A stretch of 64,000 nt of DNA from Streptosporangium sp. NBC_01495 (GCF_036250735.1 NZ_CP109430.1:6758001-6822000), one strand, 5' to 3'; positions 32,647 through 42,220 are shown, counted from the first letter of the stretch. Notes: generated by a model not told the origin, from the letters alone. Numbers and translations are program-made.

Positions 32647-34212
32647 ATGACCGATTCTCAGGGGATCATCGGAGCCCGCTACCGCCTGCTCGAACGCATC
32701 GGCAGAGGAGGCATGGGAACGGTCTGGCGAGCGCGGGACGAGGTCCTGGGCCGCGAGGTGGCGGTCAAGGAGGTCATCCCCTCCCCCGACCTCACCGGCC
32801 CCGAGCGCGAGGTCTTCACCGTACGGACCCTCAGGGAGGCCCGCGCCGCCGGGCGGATCGGCCACCCCGGGGTGGCGACGGTCTACGACGTGATCGAGGA
32901 GTACGGGCGTCCCTGGATCGTCATGCAGCTCGTCGACTCCCGCACGCTCGGAGCGGTGATCAGGGAGGACGGGCCGCTGCCGCCGATGCGGGTGGCGCGG
33001 ATCGGGCTGGAGGTGCTGGGCGCGCTGCTCGCCGCCCATCAGGCGGGCGTCCTGCACCGCGACGTGAAGCCCGACAACGTGCTGCTCGCCAAGGACGGGC
33101 GGGCCGTGCTCACCGACTTCGGCATCGCCGTCCTGGAGGGCGACTCGTCGATCACCAGGACCGGCTCGCTCATCGGCACCCCGGCGTTCATCGCGCCGGA
33201 GCGGGCGAGCGGCGGGCCGGCCGAGTTCGCCTCCGACCTGTGGTCGCTCGGCGTGACGCTCCACGTGGCGGTCGAGGGGCGTTCCCCCTTCGAGCGGGCC
33301 CACCCGCTGGCGACGCTCAGCGCCGTCATGCACCAGGAGCCGTCACCGATGCGGTTCGCCGGACCGCTCGCCCCGGTGATCTTCGGCCTGCTCCACAAGG
33401 ATCCCGCGCGGCGCATGTCCGCCCGCGAGGTGCAGATCCAGCTGACCTCGCTGGTGAACGGCACCGCTCCGCAGCCGACCATGCCCATCGAGCTGCCCGT
33501 CGAGCCACCGGTCGGGACGCGGACCGGGCCGTCCACCGCGATTCCCGTGGTGGCCGCGGTCCCGGGCCCGGACGGCGCCCCCACCACCCCGGCCGGGGCC
33601 ATGCCGCCCATGCCATCCGAGCTCCCCGAACCCGAGCCGGTCCCGGCCTTCGCCCCCCGGAGGAGACGGCGCCCGGCGACGGCCGCCCTGGTCGCGACGG
33701 CGCTCGCCATCGCCGCGACCGCGGGAGGGATGGCGTGGGTCGCCGTCAACTCCTCGCCCCAGGCCCCCCAGGATCCGCCGGCCTCTTCGAGCGTGGCGCC
33801 CGACGAGAAGAAGCCCTCGAAGGAGCCCGAGCAGGCGAAGGTGCCCGCGCGGGACAACGGGGGCGGGACCTCCGGCCGCCAGGCCCCCGAGAGGTCGGGG
33901 AACGGCGACCCCGCGCCCAGGGACAGGCCGTCGGGCAAGCCGACGGGCGAACCGTCGGAGAAGCCCTCGGGCAAGCCGTCACAGGACCCCTCCGCGGAGC
34001 CCGAGGAGGACCCCACCGAACCGGGACAGGACGAGGAGGAGGGCCAGGGCGAGGGGACCGACGAGGGCTCGGGCCAGGACGACGCGCCGGGCGAGGGCCA
34101 GCAGGGCGACTCACCCGACCAGGTCGACCCCAACGCCGGGAGGGCCGCGCTGGAGACGGGCACCGCAGGCGAGGCCGAAAGGGCCGGGGCGACCGGCGCC
34201 GGGGGGTTCTGA
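32647..34212 (+). CDS. Transmembrane Ser/Thr protein kinase with acidic outer tail
   Basis: 521 residues. The kinase domain has GRGGMG at 19-24, Lys41, catalytic Asp139 in HRDVKPDN and DFG at 157-159. One membrane segment lies at about 344-367. The ~150 outer residues are low-complexity Pro/Ser/Lys/Glu/Asp/Gly with GKP and GEGQ-like units and no folded sensor domain. It belongs to the same subfamily as the two kinases at 11-15.8 kb but lacks their C-terminal domain. No ribosome-binding site is visible before the ATG. A shorter disordered tail suggests wall or polymer sensing, but this is a guess. Confidence 0.9.
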   Translation: MTDSQGIIGARYRLLERIGRGGMGTVWRARDEVLGREVAVKEVIPSPDLTGPEREVFTVRTLREARAAGRIGHPGVATVYDVIEEYGRPWIVMQLVDSRTLGAVIREDGPLPPMRVARIGLEVLGALLAAHQAGVLHRDVKPDNVLLAKDGRAVLTDFGIAVLEGDSSITRTGSLIGTPAFIAPERASGGPAEFASDLWSLGVTLHVAVEGRSPFERAHPLATLSAVMHQEPSPMRFAGPLAPVIFGLLHKDPARRMSAREVQIQLTSLVNGTAPQPTMPIELPVEPPVGTRTGPSTAIPVVAAVPGPDGAPTTPAGAMPPMPSELPEPEPVPAFAPRRRRRPATAALVATALAIAATAGGMAWVAVNSSPQAPQDPPASSSVAPDEKKPSKEPEQAKVPARDNGGGTSGRQAPERSGNGDPAPRDRPSGKPTGEPSEKPSGKPSQDPSAEPEEDPTEPGQDEEEGQGEGTDEGSGQDDAPGEGQQGDSPDQVDPNAGRAALETGTAGEAERAGATGAGGF

Positions 34213-34293
34213 GAAGGGCCCGGGGAAGACCTGGGCAGGAGGACCCGGAGGACCACCCCCCGGTCCGGCCCCTCCCTAACCCGGCGGACCGCG

Positions 34294-35223
34294 CTAGGAC
34301 TCGGCGGCGACGATCTTCAGGGCGTTGGCCAGATCGTCGGGGTAGGTGGTGCTGAAGGAGACCCACTCGCCGGTGGAGGGGTGCTCGAAGGCCAGGGAGA
34401 CCGCGTGCAGCCACTGCCGGCTCACCCCCAGGCGCGCGGCCAGGGTGGGGTCGGCCCCGTACAGCATGTCGCCGACACACGGGTGGCGCAGCGCCGACAT
34501 GTGGACCCGGATCTGGTGGGTGCGGCCCGTCTCCAGCTTGATGTCCAGCAGCGACGCCGCGCGGAACGCCTCGATCGTGTCGTAGTGGGTGATCGAGTCC
34601 TTACCCCCGGACACGACCGCCCAGCGGCCGTCCCCGACGGGATGGCGGTCGATCGGCGCGTCCACGGTGCCGCGGTGCGGGTCGGGGTGGCCCTGGACCA
34701 GCGCGTGGTAGCGCTTGTCGACCGTACGCTCCTTGAAGGCCCGCTTCAGGTGGGAGTAGGCGTGCTCGCTCTTGGCGACGACCATCGCGCCGGTGGTGTT
34801 GGCGTCCAGCCGGTGCACGATGCCCTGGCGCTCGGCCGCGCCGCTGGTGGCCACCCGGTGGCCGGTGCCCAGCAAGCCGCCGATCACGGTGGGCCCGGTC
34901 CAGCCGGTGGTCGGGTGGGCGGCCACGCCGATGGGCTTGTTGACGACGACGATGTCGTCGTCCTCGTACACGATGTGCATGCCGGGCACCGGCTCGGCGA
35001 CCGGCATCGGGGTGGTGGGCGGCGGCGGGAGGGTGACCTCCAGCCAGGCGCCGCCGTGGACCCGGTCGGATTTGATCGCGGTCGAGCCGTCCACCAGCAC
35101 GTCGCCGGCGACGATCAACTCGGCCGCGCGCGTGCGGGAGAGGCCGAACAGACGTGACAGGGCGGCGTCGAGGCGCTCGCCCTCCAACCCGTCGGGGACG
35201 GGGAGGCTTCGCCGGTCAGCCAT
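34294..35223 (-). CDS. rluD: RluA-family 23S rRNA pseudouridine synthase
   Basis: 309 residues. An N-terminal S4 RNA-binding domain (ERLDAALSRLFGLSRTRAAELIVAGDVLVDG) precedes the synthase domain. The catalytic Asp is in HRLDANTTG, and LETGRTHQIRVHM is the conserved C-terminal motif. It isomerises uridines in rRNA; the RluD assignment rests on the S4 domain and the common lspA-rluD gene order, so the exact target is uncertain. The ATG overlaps the lspA stop by eight bases. Confidence 0.88.
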   Translation of the reverse strand: MADRRSLPVPDGLEGERLDAALSRLFGLSRTRAAELIVAGDVLVDGSTAIKSDRVHGGAWLEVTLPPPPTTPMPVAEPVPGMHIVYEDDDIVVVNKPIGVAAHPTTGWTGPTVIGGLLGTGHRVATSGAAERQGIVHRLDANTTGAMVVAKSEHAYSHLKRAFKERTVDKRYHALVQGHPDPHRGTVDAPIDRHPVGDGRWAVVSGGKDSITHYDTIEAFRAASLLDIKLETGRTHQIRVHMSALRHPCVGDMLYGADPTLAARLGVSRQWLHAVSLAFEHPSTGEWVSFSTTYPDDLANALKIVAAES

Positions 35224-35851
35224 CGTTGTTCTCCTTCGTTTCCTTCGTGTCCTTCGTGGCTCCCGTGTCGCGCGTGCCGTCGATCTGGTAGCCCCGCCAG
35301 GCGAGGAAAACCGCCAGGATGCCCCCGCAGACGATCGCCGAGTCGGCGACGTTCCAGACCGGGAAGTGGCCGGGGAAGGTCTCGATGAAGTCGACCACGT
35401 GCCCCTGGAACGGCGAGGGCCGGCCGGGGCCGAAGCCCGAGGGCCAGCGGAAGACCCGGTCGGTGAGGTTGCCGAGCGCCCCGCCGAGCAACAGGCTCAG
35501 CGTGACCGCCCAGGGCAGGCTGCGCAGGTTGCGCGCGGTGCGCAGGATCGCCACCACGACGGCGGCCGCCACACAGGTGAAGACGATCGTCATCCCGGTG
35601 CCGAGATTGAAGGCGGCCCCCGGGTTGAAGATTACCCGGAACTGGAGGATGTCCGGGATGACCACGAACGGTTCCCTGCCCTCCAGGGTCTTCAGCACGA
35701 GGGTCTTCGTGGCCAGGTCGAGGGCGTAGATAATGGGGACGATCGTCGCGAGGACGGCGATCCGCCGCCCCGGGAGCGGGGCGGCCGCAACCGCCCCGTC
35801 CTCGGTGTCGCCGGTCAGCGGCGCTCCTCCCGCTGCTTGCAGGCCACGCAC
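35216..35851 (-). CDS. lspA: Lipoprotein signal peptidase (signal peptidase II)
   Basis: An integral membrane aspartyl protease that removes signal peptides from prolipoproteins. Four membrane helices are visible; the catalytic Asp motifs are NLTDRVF and VDFIETF...WNVADSAI. The start is uncertain. The GTG given here overlaps the DksA/TraR gene by 37 bp, and an ATG at 35914 would overlap it by 100. A CTG at 35818 is preceded by the ideal GGGAGGAG at five-base spacing and overlaps the upstream stop as CTGA, and may be the real start (200 residues). The C-terminal tail is a Thr/Lys/Glu repeat. Confidence 0.88.
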   Translation of the reverse strand: MRGLQAAGGAPLTGDTEDGAVAAAPLPGRRIAVLATIVPIIYALDLATKTLVLKTLEGREPFVVIPDILQFRVIFNPGAAFNLGTGMTIVFTCVAAAVVVAILRTARNLRSLPWAVTLSLLLGGALGNLTDRVFRWPSGFGPGRPSPFQGHVVDFIETFPGHFPVWNVADSAIVCGGILAVFLAWRGYQIDGTRDTGATKDTKETKENNDG

Positions 35852-36234
35852 AGCGTCGCCCTCGGAAACGCCTGAAGGCGCTCCTTTCCGATCGGCTGAT
35901 GGCACGATTCGCACACTCCGTAGGTCCCCGCGTCGATCCGGGCGATCGCTCGCTCGTTCTGCGCGACCAGGTCGCGCGAGTTCAGGGTAAGGGCGATTTC
36001 GCGCTCGCGTTCATACGTCCGGGCTCCGGCGTCGGCCTGATCGTCTCCTGCCCCGTCGGTGACGTCGCTCGACGCGATCTCCGTCTCGGCCTTGGCGATC
36101 TCCTCGTTGAGCTCGCGGATCTCCGTGGCCAGTTGCCCGCGGACCTCCTTGAGCTCCTCGGCCGACCAGGTGACGACGGCGCCGTCCTGGGACGGCGCCA
36201 CCGCGCTTTTGTCTGCGCGCACGGTCGCGGCCAT
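35815..36234 (-). CDS. DksA/TraR C4-type zinc finger protein
   Basis: 139 residues. Residues about 25-60 form a coiled coil (EELKEVRGQLATEIRELNEEIAKAE is the visible heptad pattern, quoted in part: EIRELNEEIAKAETEI). The C-terminal zinc finger is CESC at the first pair and CVAC at the second, with GTYGVC and IGKERL around it. DksA/TraR proteins insert into the RNA polymerase secondary channel. This actinobacterial group commonly lies between ileS and lspA, as here. AAGGAGG lies upstream of the ATG. Confidence 0.88.
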   Translation of the reverse strand: MAATVRADKSAVAPSQDGAVVTWSAEELKEVRGQLATEIRELNEEIAKAETEIASSDVTDGAGDDQADAGARTYEREREIALTLNSRDLVAQNERAIARIDAGTYGVCESCHQPIGKERLQAFPRATLCVACKQREERR

Positions 36235-36433
36235 GGCGGCCTCCTTGCTCGATGGACCGTCTCCAATGTGGTAAACGGTGCGGGCAGCTTAGGTCTCCCA
36301 TAACAGAACGGCAAACGACCCGCCGCAATGTTTACCACTCCCGTAACATCCGGTCGCTTCCCCCTGATTCCACCCAGCCGACCTCAATACGGGGAAGCTT
36401 CCAGCGGGCGGGTGCGTTATCGTTTGAGCCTGC

Positions 36434-36698
36434 AAGGCGTTGATGGGGACAGCAACCTCCGCATCCCCTCGCACGAGCGACCCGGGGACGGTGCGAGCCC
36501 GGGGCGAGGCGCGGAGGCACGATCACCCCGGAGCCGCCGGAAGAACGGCCGCGACGACCCGCCAGAGGCTCGCGACGGCCCAGTAGACCCGGCAGCAGAC
36601 CAAAGGAAGAGGACCTCGCGCGCGGGGTCAAGGAGGGTGGTACCGCGGGGCCCGACGGCCTCGTCCCTCCACGCCACAGCCGGTTCCAGCGTGGAGGT
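36434..36698 (+). ncRNA. ileS T-box riboswitch (translational type)
   Basis: The invariant T-box bulge sequence AGGGTGGTACCGCGG is at 36634-36648. Upstream helices contain an ATC triplet at 36522-36524 that could be the Ile specifier. Downstream there is no terminator. Instead CCTCCACGC at 36666-36674 is perfectly complementary to GCGTGGAGG at 36689-36697, which contains the ileS ribosome-binding site. This is the layout of actinobacterial T-boxes, in which uncharged tRNA-Ile frees the ribosome-binding site. The 5' boundary is approximate. The bases from 36235 to 36433 show nothing else certain. Confidence 0.85.
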
Positions 36699-36708
36699 CC
36701 AACCCATT

Positions 36709-39700
36709 ATGTCCGCCTATTTCCGTTCTCTTCCTGCGCAGGTCGATCTTCCCGCGCTTGAGCACGAGGTGCTCGACCGCTGGCGGGATGGCAAGATCTT
36801 CGAGCGCTCGGTCGAGCAGAACGCCGGCGGTCCCAACTGGGTCTTCTACGAGGGTCCGCCCACCGCCAACGGCATGCCCGGCGTCCACCACGTCGAGGCC
36901 CGCGTCTTCAAGGACCTCTTCCCCCGCTACAAGTCGATGCGGGGCTTCAACGTCCCCCGCAAGGCGGGCTGGGACTGCCACGGGCTGCCCGTCGAGGTCG
37001 CCGTCGAGAAGTCCCTCGGCCTCTCCGGCAAGAAGGAGATCGAGGCGTACGGCATCGCCGAGTTCAACGACAGGTGCCGTGAGTCCGTGCTGAAGCACGT
37101 GGACGCCTTCGAGGAGATGACCGAGCGGATGGGCTACTGGATCGACCTGTCCCAGGCCTACCGCACGATGGACCCGGCCTACGTGGAGTCCGTCTGGTGG
37201 TCACTCAAGGTCATCTTCGACAAGGACCTCCTGACCCGCGACTTCCGCATCACCCCGTACTGCCCCCGCTGCGGCACCGGCCTGTCCGACCACGAGCTGG
37301 GCCAGCCGGGCGGCTACGAGACCGTCACCAGCCCGTCGGTCTACGTCCGCATGCCCGCGACCTCGGGACCGCTGGCCGACCTCGGCGCCTCGCTGCTGAT
37401 CTGGACCACCACGCCGTGGACCCTGGTCTCCAACACCGCCGTGGCCCTGCACCCGGACGTGACCTACGTCGCGGCGCGCCCCGCCGGGTCCGACGAGGTC
37501 CTGGTGGTGGCCGAGCCGCTGCTGGTCTCCGCGCTGGGCGAGGGCGCCGAGGTCCTGGCCTCCTTCCAGGGCGCCGACCTGGAGCACACCACCTACTCGC
37601 GCCCGTTCGACCTGGTCGACATCCCCGGCGCGCACTACGTGGTGCTCGGCTACTACGTCACCACCGAGGACGGCACCGGCCTGGTCCACCAGGCGCCCGC
37701 CTTCGGCGCCGACGACATGACGACCTGCAAGCGGTACGGGCTGCCCGTGGTCAACCCGATCGGCCCCGACGGCCGGTTCCTGGACAGCGTGCCCCAGGTC
37801 GGCGGCGAGTTCTTCAAGGACGCCGACGAGGGGCTCACAGCCGACCTGCGGGCGCGCGGCCTGCTCTACCGCGGCAGCCACTTCGAGCACAGCTACCCGC
37901 ACTGCTGGCGCTGCCACACCGCGCTGCTCTACTACGCCCTCCCCGCCTGGTACATCCGCACCACCGCGATCAAGGACCAGCTCCTCGCCGAGAACGAGAA
38001 GACCAGCTGGTACCCCGAGACGATCAAGTGGGGCCGGTTCGGCGAGTGGCTGCGCAACAACGTCGACTGGTCCCTGTCGCGCTCGCGCTACTGGGGCACC
38101 CCGCTGCCCCTGTGGGTCTGCACGGCCGACGAGTCGCACGTCACCTGCGTCGGCTCGCTGGACGAGCTGGGCCGCCTGTCCGGCCAGGACGTCTCCGCGC
38201 TCGACCCGCACCGCCCCTATGTGGACGACGTCACGCTGCCCTGCCCCACCTGCGGCAACGAGGCGCGCCGGGTGCCCGACGTGATCGACGCCTGGTACGA
38301 CTCGGGCTCGATGCCGTTCGCCCAGTGGGGCGCCCCGTACCTGAACGAGGAGATGCTCCAGAAGGCCTACCCCGCGCAGTTCATCTGCGAGGCCACCGAC
38401 CAGACCCGCGGCTGGTTCTACTCGCTGATGGCGGTCGGCACGCTCGTCTTCGGCAGGTCCTCGTACGAGAACGTGCTCTGCCTCGGCCTGATCCTGGCCG
38501 AGGACGGCCGCAAGATGAGCAAGCACCTGGGCAACGTCCTCAAGCCGATGCCGCTGATGGACCAGCACGGCGCCGACGCGCTGCGCTGGTACATGGCCTG
38601 CTCCGGCTCGCCGTGGGCGGCCCGCAGGGTGGGACACGGCGCCCTGGAGGAGATCGTCCGCAAGGTCCTGCTCACCTACTGGAACACCACGTCGTTCTTC
38701 ACCCTGTACGCCAACACCGAGTCCTGGTCGCCGTCCCGGCTCTCCGAGGCGCCCGCGTACGAGGAGCGCCCGCTGATCGACCGCTGGGCCCTCGCCGAGC
38801 TGCACCGGACCGTGTCCGAGGTCACCGCGTCGCTGGACGTCTTCGACACCGCCCGCGTCGGGCGGCGCCTCGCCGAGTTCCTCGACGACCTGTCCAACTG
38901 GTACGTGCGCCGCTCCCGGCGCCGCTTCTGGACCGGTGACCCCGCGGCGTTCGCCACGCTGTACGAGTGCCTGGAGACCGTCACCCGGCTGATGGCACCG
39001 GTGGTTCCGTTCACCACCGACTACGTCTGGGACGTGCTCCGCGACGCCGGTGCGCCCTCCTCGGTCCACCTGGCCTCCTGGCCCGAGGTCAACGGCGAGC
39101 TGCTGGACCCCGAGCTGTCCGAGCGGATGGCGCTGGTCCGCCGCCTGGTGGAGCTGGGCCGCTCGGCCCGCGCCTCCAGCGGGGTCAAGACCCGCCAGCC
39201 GCTCGGCCGCGCCCTGGTCGGCGCCCCCGGCTGGGCCGCGCTCTCCCCGGAGCTGCGCGAACTGATCGCCGACGAGCTCAACGTGAAGGACCTGGAGGAC
39301 CTGTCCGGGATCGGGGCGGACCTGGTGTCCTTCACCGTCAAGCCCAACTTCCGGGCGCTGGGCAGGCGGTTCGGCTCGCAGACCAAGCTGGTCGCCTCGG
39401 CCGTCACCGCCACCGACCCCACCGAGCTAGCCCGCGCGCTCCGTACCGGCTCGCCGGTCCCGGTGGAAGCGGGAGAGCTGGGCACCGTGGAACTCGGCGC
39501 CGACGACGTGATCGTCACCGAGCAGCCGAGGTCCGGCTGGGCGGTGGAGGCCGGGGCCGGTGAGACCATCGCCCTCGACCTCACCATCACCGACGAGCTG
39601 CGCCGCTCCGGCCTGATCCGCGACGTCATCCGCCTGCTCCAGGACACCCGCAAGTCCACCGGTCTGGCGATCACCGACCGGATCGACGTGTGGTGGTCCA

Positions 39701-39867
39701 CCGGCGACGCCGACCTGGCCGAGGCCCTGCGGACCCAGGGCCGGACGGTGGCCGACGAGGTCCTCGCCGTCTCCCTCACCGAGGGCGGCGTGGACGACCT
39801 CCCCGCCCACGGCGACGCGGAGCTCGGCCTGACCTTCCAGCTCCGCCGCACGACGACGACGGTCTGA
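36709..39867 (+). CDS. ileS: Isoleucyl-tRNA synthetase
   Basis: 1052 residues, a class I synthetase. The HIGH motif appears as GVHHV at 58-62 and the KMSKS loop as KMSKH at 602-606. The editing domain lies between (WTTTPWTLVSNTA, then GTGLVHQAPAFGADD). The C-terminal part contains the anticodon-binding helices. Length and motif spelling fit the eukaryote-like type 2 enzymes, some of which resist mupirocin; that is family knowledge, not shown here. The ATG at 36709 follows GTGGAGGT by about ten bases; a much longer open frame upstream is the T-box leader and not coding. Regulation is by the T-box. Confidence 0.96.
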   Translation: MSAYFRSLPAQVDLPALEHEVLDRWRDGKIFERSVEQNAGGPNWVFYEGPPTANGMPGVHHVEARVFKDLFPRYKSMRGFNVPRKAGWDCHGLPVEVAVEKSLGLSGKKEIEAYGIAEFNDRCRESVLKHVDAFEEMTERMGYWIDLSQAYRTMDPAYVESVWWSLKVIFDKDLLTRDFRITPYCPRCGTGLSDHELGQPGGYETVTSPSVYVRMPATSGPLADLGASLLIWTTTPWTLVSNTAVALHPDVTYVAARPAGSDEVLVVAEPLLVSALGEGAEVLASFQGADLEHTTYSRPFDLVDIPGAHYVVLGYYVTTEDGTGLVHQAPAFGADDMTTCKRYGLPVVNPIGPDGRFLDSVPQVGGEFFKDADEGLTADLRARGLLYRGSHFEHSYPHCWRCHTALLYYALPAWYIRTTAIKDQLLAENEKTSWYPETIKWGRFGEWLRNNVDWSLSRSRYWGTPLPLWVCTADESHVTCVGSLDELGRLSGQDVSALDPHRPYVDDVTLPCPTCGNEARRVPDVIDAWYDSGSMPFAQWGAPYLNEEMLQKAYPAQFICEATDQTRGWFYSLMAVGTLVFGRSSYENVLCLGLILAEDGRKMSKHLGNVLKPMPLMDQHGADALRWYMACSGSPWAARRVGHGALEEIVRKVLLTYWNTTSFFTLYANTESWSPSRLSEAPAYEERPLIDRWALAELHRTVSEVTASLDVFDTARVGRRLAEFLDDLSNWYVRRSRRRFWTGDPAAFATLYECLETVTRLMAPVVPFTTDYVWDVLRDAGAPSSVHLASWPEVNGELLDPELSERMALVRRLVELGRSARASSGVKTRQPLGRALVGAPGWAALSPELRELIADELNVKDLEDLSGIGADLVSFTVKPNFRALGRRFGSQTKLVASAVTATDPTELARALRTGSPVPVEAGELGTVELGADDVIVTEQPRSGWAVEAGAGETIALDLTITDELRRSGLIRDVIRLLQDTRKSTGLAITDRIDVWWSTGDADLAEALRTQGRTVADEVLAVSLTEGGVDDLPAHGDAELGLTFQLRRTTTTV

Positions 39868-39933
39868 CCGGTCTGGCCCGTCTGCCTGCTCCGACCGGCC
39901 GGACCGGCCTGGAAGGACCGGTGAGACCGGACA

Positions 39934-39974
39934 CGGCCGGGGTGCCGGGGATGTCCTCCCCGGCACCCCGGCCG
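39934..39974. terminator. Bidirectional terminator between ileS and the convergent membrane gene
   Basis: An 18-bp perfect stem (39934-39951 with 39957-39974) closes a five-base loop. It stands between two converging genes, so it can end both transcripts. It is one of the strongest dyads in the window. Confidence 0.75.
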
Positions 39975-40045
39975 TCCTGGTTTGCGAAAATGACGGGCCC
40001 GATGTCCGGATAGCCCGGAGGCGACCGGTCCGGTGCCCGGTCGGC

Positions 40046-42178
40046 TCACGTCCGGCGGTCGAGCCTGCAGATCGGGCAGTTGCTCAGACCGGCCTGCTCG
40101 GCCTCGGCCCGGGACATGGTCTCGATGCCGCTGCCGCCCACGCTGGCGCCCTTGACGAGAGGACAGTCGGAGTCGTGGAAGCGGCGGGTGCCGACGATGA
40201 CCGTGACCGTCTCGCCGTCCGCCCCGCGCTCCTGGGCGGCGGGACGCGGCCGGTCCTTGATGGCGGGGATGCCGCCGGGGGAGGTGTCGTCGCCGCGGTC
40301 ATCGGCGTCACGGTCATCGCGGGAGGGGGCGGACCCCCCGGCCTCGGCGGCTTCGGACGTCGCGCCGGTAGAGGCCGCCTCGGGTGCCGGAGCGGGTTTC
40401 GCGGAGGTGGAGTCGGCCGCCACCTGCCGCCCGGCGCGCCCGGACGCGGTCTCGGCCGGCTCCACCGGTTCGGGGGCACCGCCCTTGGCGGGGGTCGCCC
40501 GCCCGGCGGAACCCGAGGGCTCCGGGGAGGCGTCCCGCCCGGCGGTCGCGGTTTCCGCTCCCTCGGGGGAGGCCTTCGCGCCGGAGACGGCCCCGGCCTT
40601 CCCTTCGGCGGGCTCGGCCTTCGCGGACCCACCCCTGGCCTGCTTCACGGGCTCGGCCTTCGCCGGCTTGGGATTGGCGAGCCTGGTGGGCTCGGCCTCG
40701 GCCTCGGCCTGCCCGGGTCCGGTGGACCCGGACTTCGCGGGCGCGACCACGGGGGTGTCCGGCTCGTCGGGCTCGGGCGCCTCGGCCCGGCTCGCGGAGG
40801 CGGTCGTGGCGGACGTCCCTGAGGAGCCTGGGGAGCCCGAGGCGGTGGACCCGCTCCCTGCGGGTCTGCCGGTCTTGGGCCCGGCCTTCGCGGAATCGGG
40901 CCTGGCGGAGGTGTCCGCGGACCCGGTGGAGGCCTCCGGACTCTCCTGTCCGGACGTCCGCGCGGCCGCGTCGCGGTTGAACCAGCTGGTGGCCTCGGAC
41001 GCGGCGTGCGGGATCTCGGGGATCTTCGGCAGCCGGATCGCCGGACGGGTCGGCTGCTCCGCCGGGCGGGCCGGGGGACTCGCGGGCTCCTGGGGCCGCG
41101 CCTGCGGCTCGGGAGGCTTGACGTAGGGCCGGGCGACCGGGACGACGGGCTCCTGCGGGGAGCGCCGGGCCTCCTCGCGGGACGTGGTGCTCTCGCGCCG
41201 CTCCGCGGAGGTTTCCGGCCTGGCGGGTGCGACGTCGCGCCTGGCCACCGGAGGCGCCGGGGATACCGGGGGCACTGGGGACGCCGGGGACGCCGGGGAC
41301 TCAGCCCTGGTCTGCGAGGTCTCGAACCGGGCCTGCGGGCTCTCGGCCCCGGGCCGCCGGGATTCGGGCCGCTGAGGTTCGGATCTCTGAGATTCGGGCC
41401 GCTGGGCCTCGGACCTCTGAGGGTCGGGCCGCTGGGGCTCGGGCCGCGCTCCGGGGGCCTGCTGCCCGCCGGACGGGGCCGCGGGCTGCACGGGCCGGTA
41501 CGGGGAGGTGAAGCGGGCGGTGGCCTCGTGTGCTCCCGGCTCGTGAGCACCGGCCAGGGGGCCGGACTCCCGGGAGACGGTCAGGGACTCGTCGGGCTTC
41601 CGCACCCCGGGCGGGGTCTCCCGCGACTGGGGCCCGGAGGTGGAGCCGGCGGGCAGGCACGTGGTGCAGGGCGTGAAGCCCTCCTCCAGCGCCTCCTCGT
41701 GGGTGAGCTCCTCATGATCTCTGCCGGCCAGCTGGCGGCATCCCGCGACGTGATAGCGCTTGCGGCCGGGGATGACCAGCACGATCGCCCCGGGATCCAG
41801 GGCGCCCCGCCTCGCCGCGGCGGCGGTGGCCGGCCCGGCCACCGGGCCGCGTCGCGGCTGGGTCGGGGCGGCGGGCGCCTGCGGCATCCCGTGCCGCACC
41901 ATCATCTGCTGTGGCGCGGAAGGCTGGTTCGGCACACCGTGCGGCGCGGGCAGTGGCCCGGCCGGCATCGGTCCCTTCGGGGGAAGGGGCTGAGAGGCCC
42001 CGGCGTCCCCGCCGGGGAACAACTCGTGGCGGCGCAACAACGCCCCGATCACCAGGAAGACTGCGGACAGCACGCTGACCGCGATCGACCACATGACCAG
42101 GAATGGCTTGGCCAGCACGAACCCCGCGATGAGCAGGACGATGGCCGTGAGTACCAAACCGGCGCTGATAAGGATCAC
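40046..42178 (-). CDS. Membrane-anchored protein with two Ada-like Cys modules and a long disordered centre
   Basis: 710 residues, function unknown. Two membrane helices (about 3-23 and 27-48) form an N-terminal hairpin. At 139-175 lies a module YHVAGC...EEALEEGF.PCTTC with His143, Cys147, Cys171 and Cys174. About 480 low-complexity residues rich in Ala, Pro, Ser, Glu and Gly follow. A second module closes the protein, FHDSDC...EAEQAGLSNCPIC, with His668, Cys672, Cys701 and Cys704. The H-x3-C...C-x2-C spacing recalls the Ada-type zinc-binding fold. GTG start. It is the last gene in the dcw direction, 42 bp after divIVA, hence possibly linked to polar growth or division. Confidence 0.75.
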   Translation of the reverse strand: MILISAGLVLTAIVLLIAGFVLAKPFLVMWSIAVSVLSAVFLVIGALLRRHELFPGGDAGASQPLPPKGPMPAGPLPAPHGVPNQPSAPQQMMVRHGMPQAPAAPTQPRRGPVAGPATAAAARRGALDPGAIVLVIPGRKRYHVAGCRQLAGRDHEELTHEEALEEGFTPCTTCLPAGSTSGPQSRETPPGVRKPDESLTVSRESGPLAGAHEPGAHEATARFTSPYRPVQPAAPSGGQQAPGARPEPQRPDPQRSEAQRPESQRSEPQRPESRRPGAESPQARFETSQTRAESPASPASPVPPVSPAPPVARRDVAPARPETSAERRESTTSREEARRSPQEPVVPVARPYVKPPEPQARPQEPASPPARPAEQPTRPAIRLPKIPEIPHAASEATSWFNRDAAARTSGQESPEASTGSADTSARPDSAKAGPKTGRPAGSGSTASGSPGSSGTSATTASASRAEAPEPDEPDTPVVAPAKSGSTGPGQAEAEAEPTRLANPKPAKAEPVKQARGGSAKAEPAEGKAGAVSGAKASPEGAETATAGRDASPEPSGSAGRATPAKGGAPEPVEPAETASGRAGRQVAADSTSAKPAPAPEAASTGATSEAAEAGGSAPSRDDRDADDRGDDTSPGGIPAIKDRPRPAAQERGADGETVTVIVGTRRFHDSDCPLVKGASVGGSGIETMSRAEAEQAGLSNCPICRLDRRT

Positions 42179-42220
42179 AGAGAGACTCCCGGATGCGGGT
42201 CAACAGGATGACCCGACACC

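Noticed and set aside
36328..36708. N-terminal extension of ileS from the open frame beginning at 36328
   Set aside because: The region is the T-box leader; the ribosome-binding site and family start fit the ATG at 36709.
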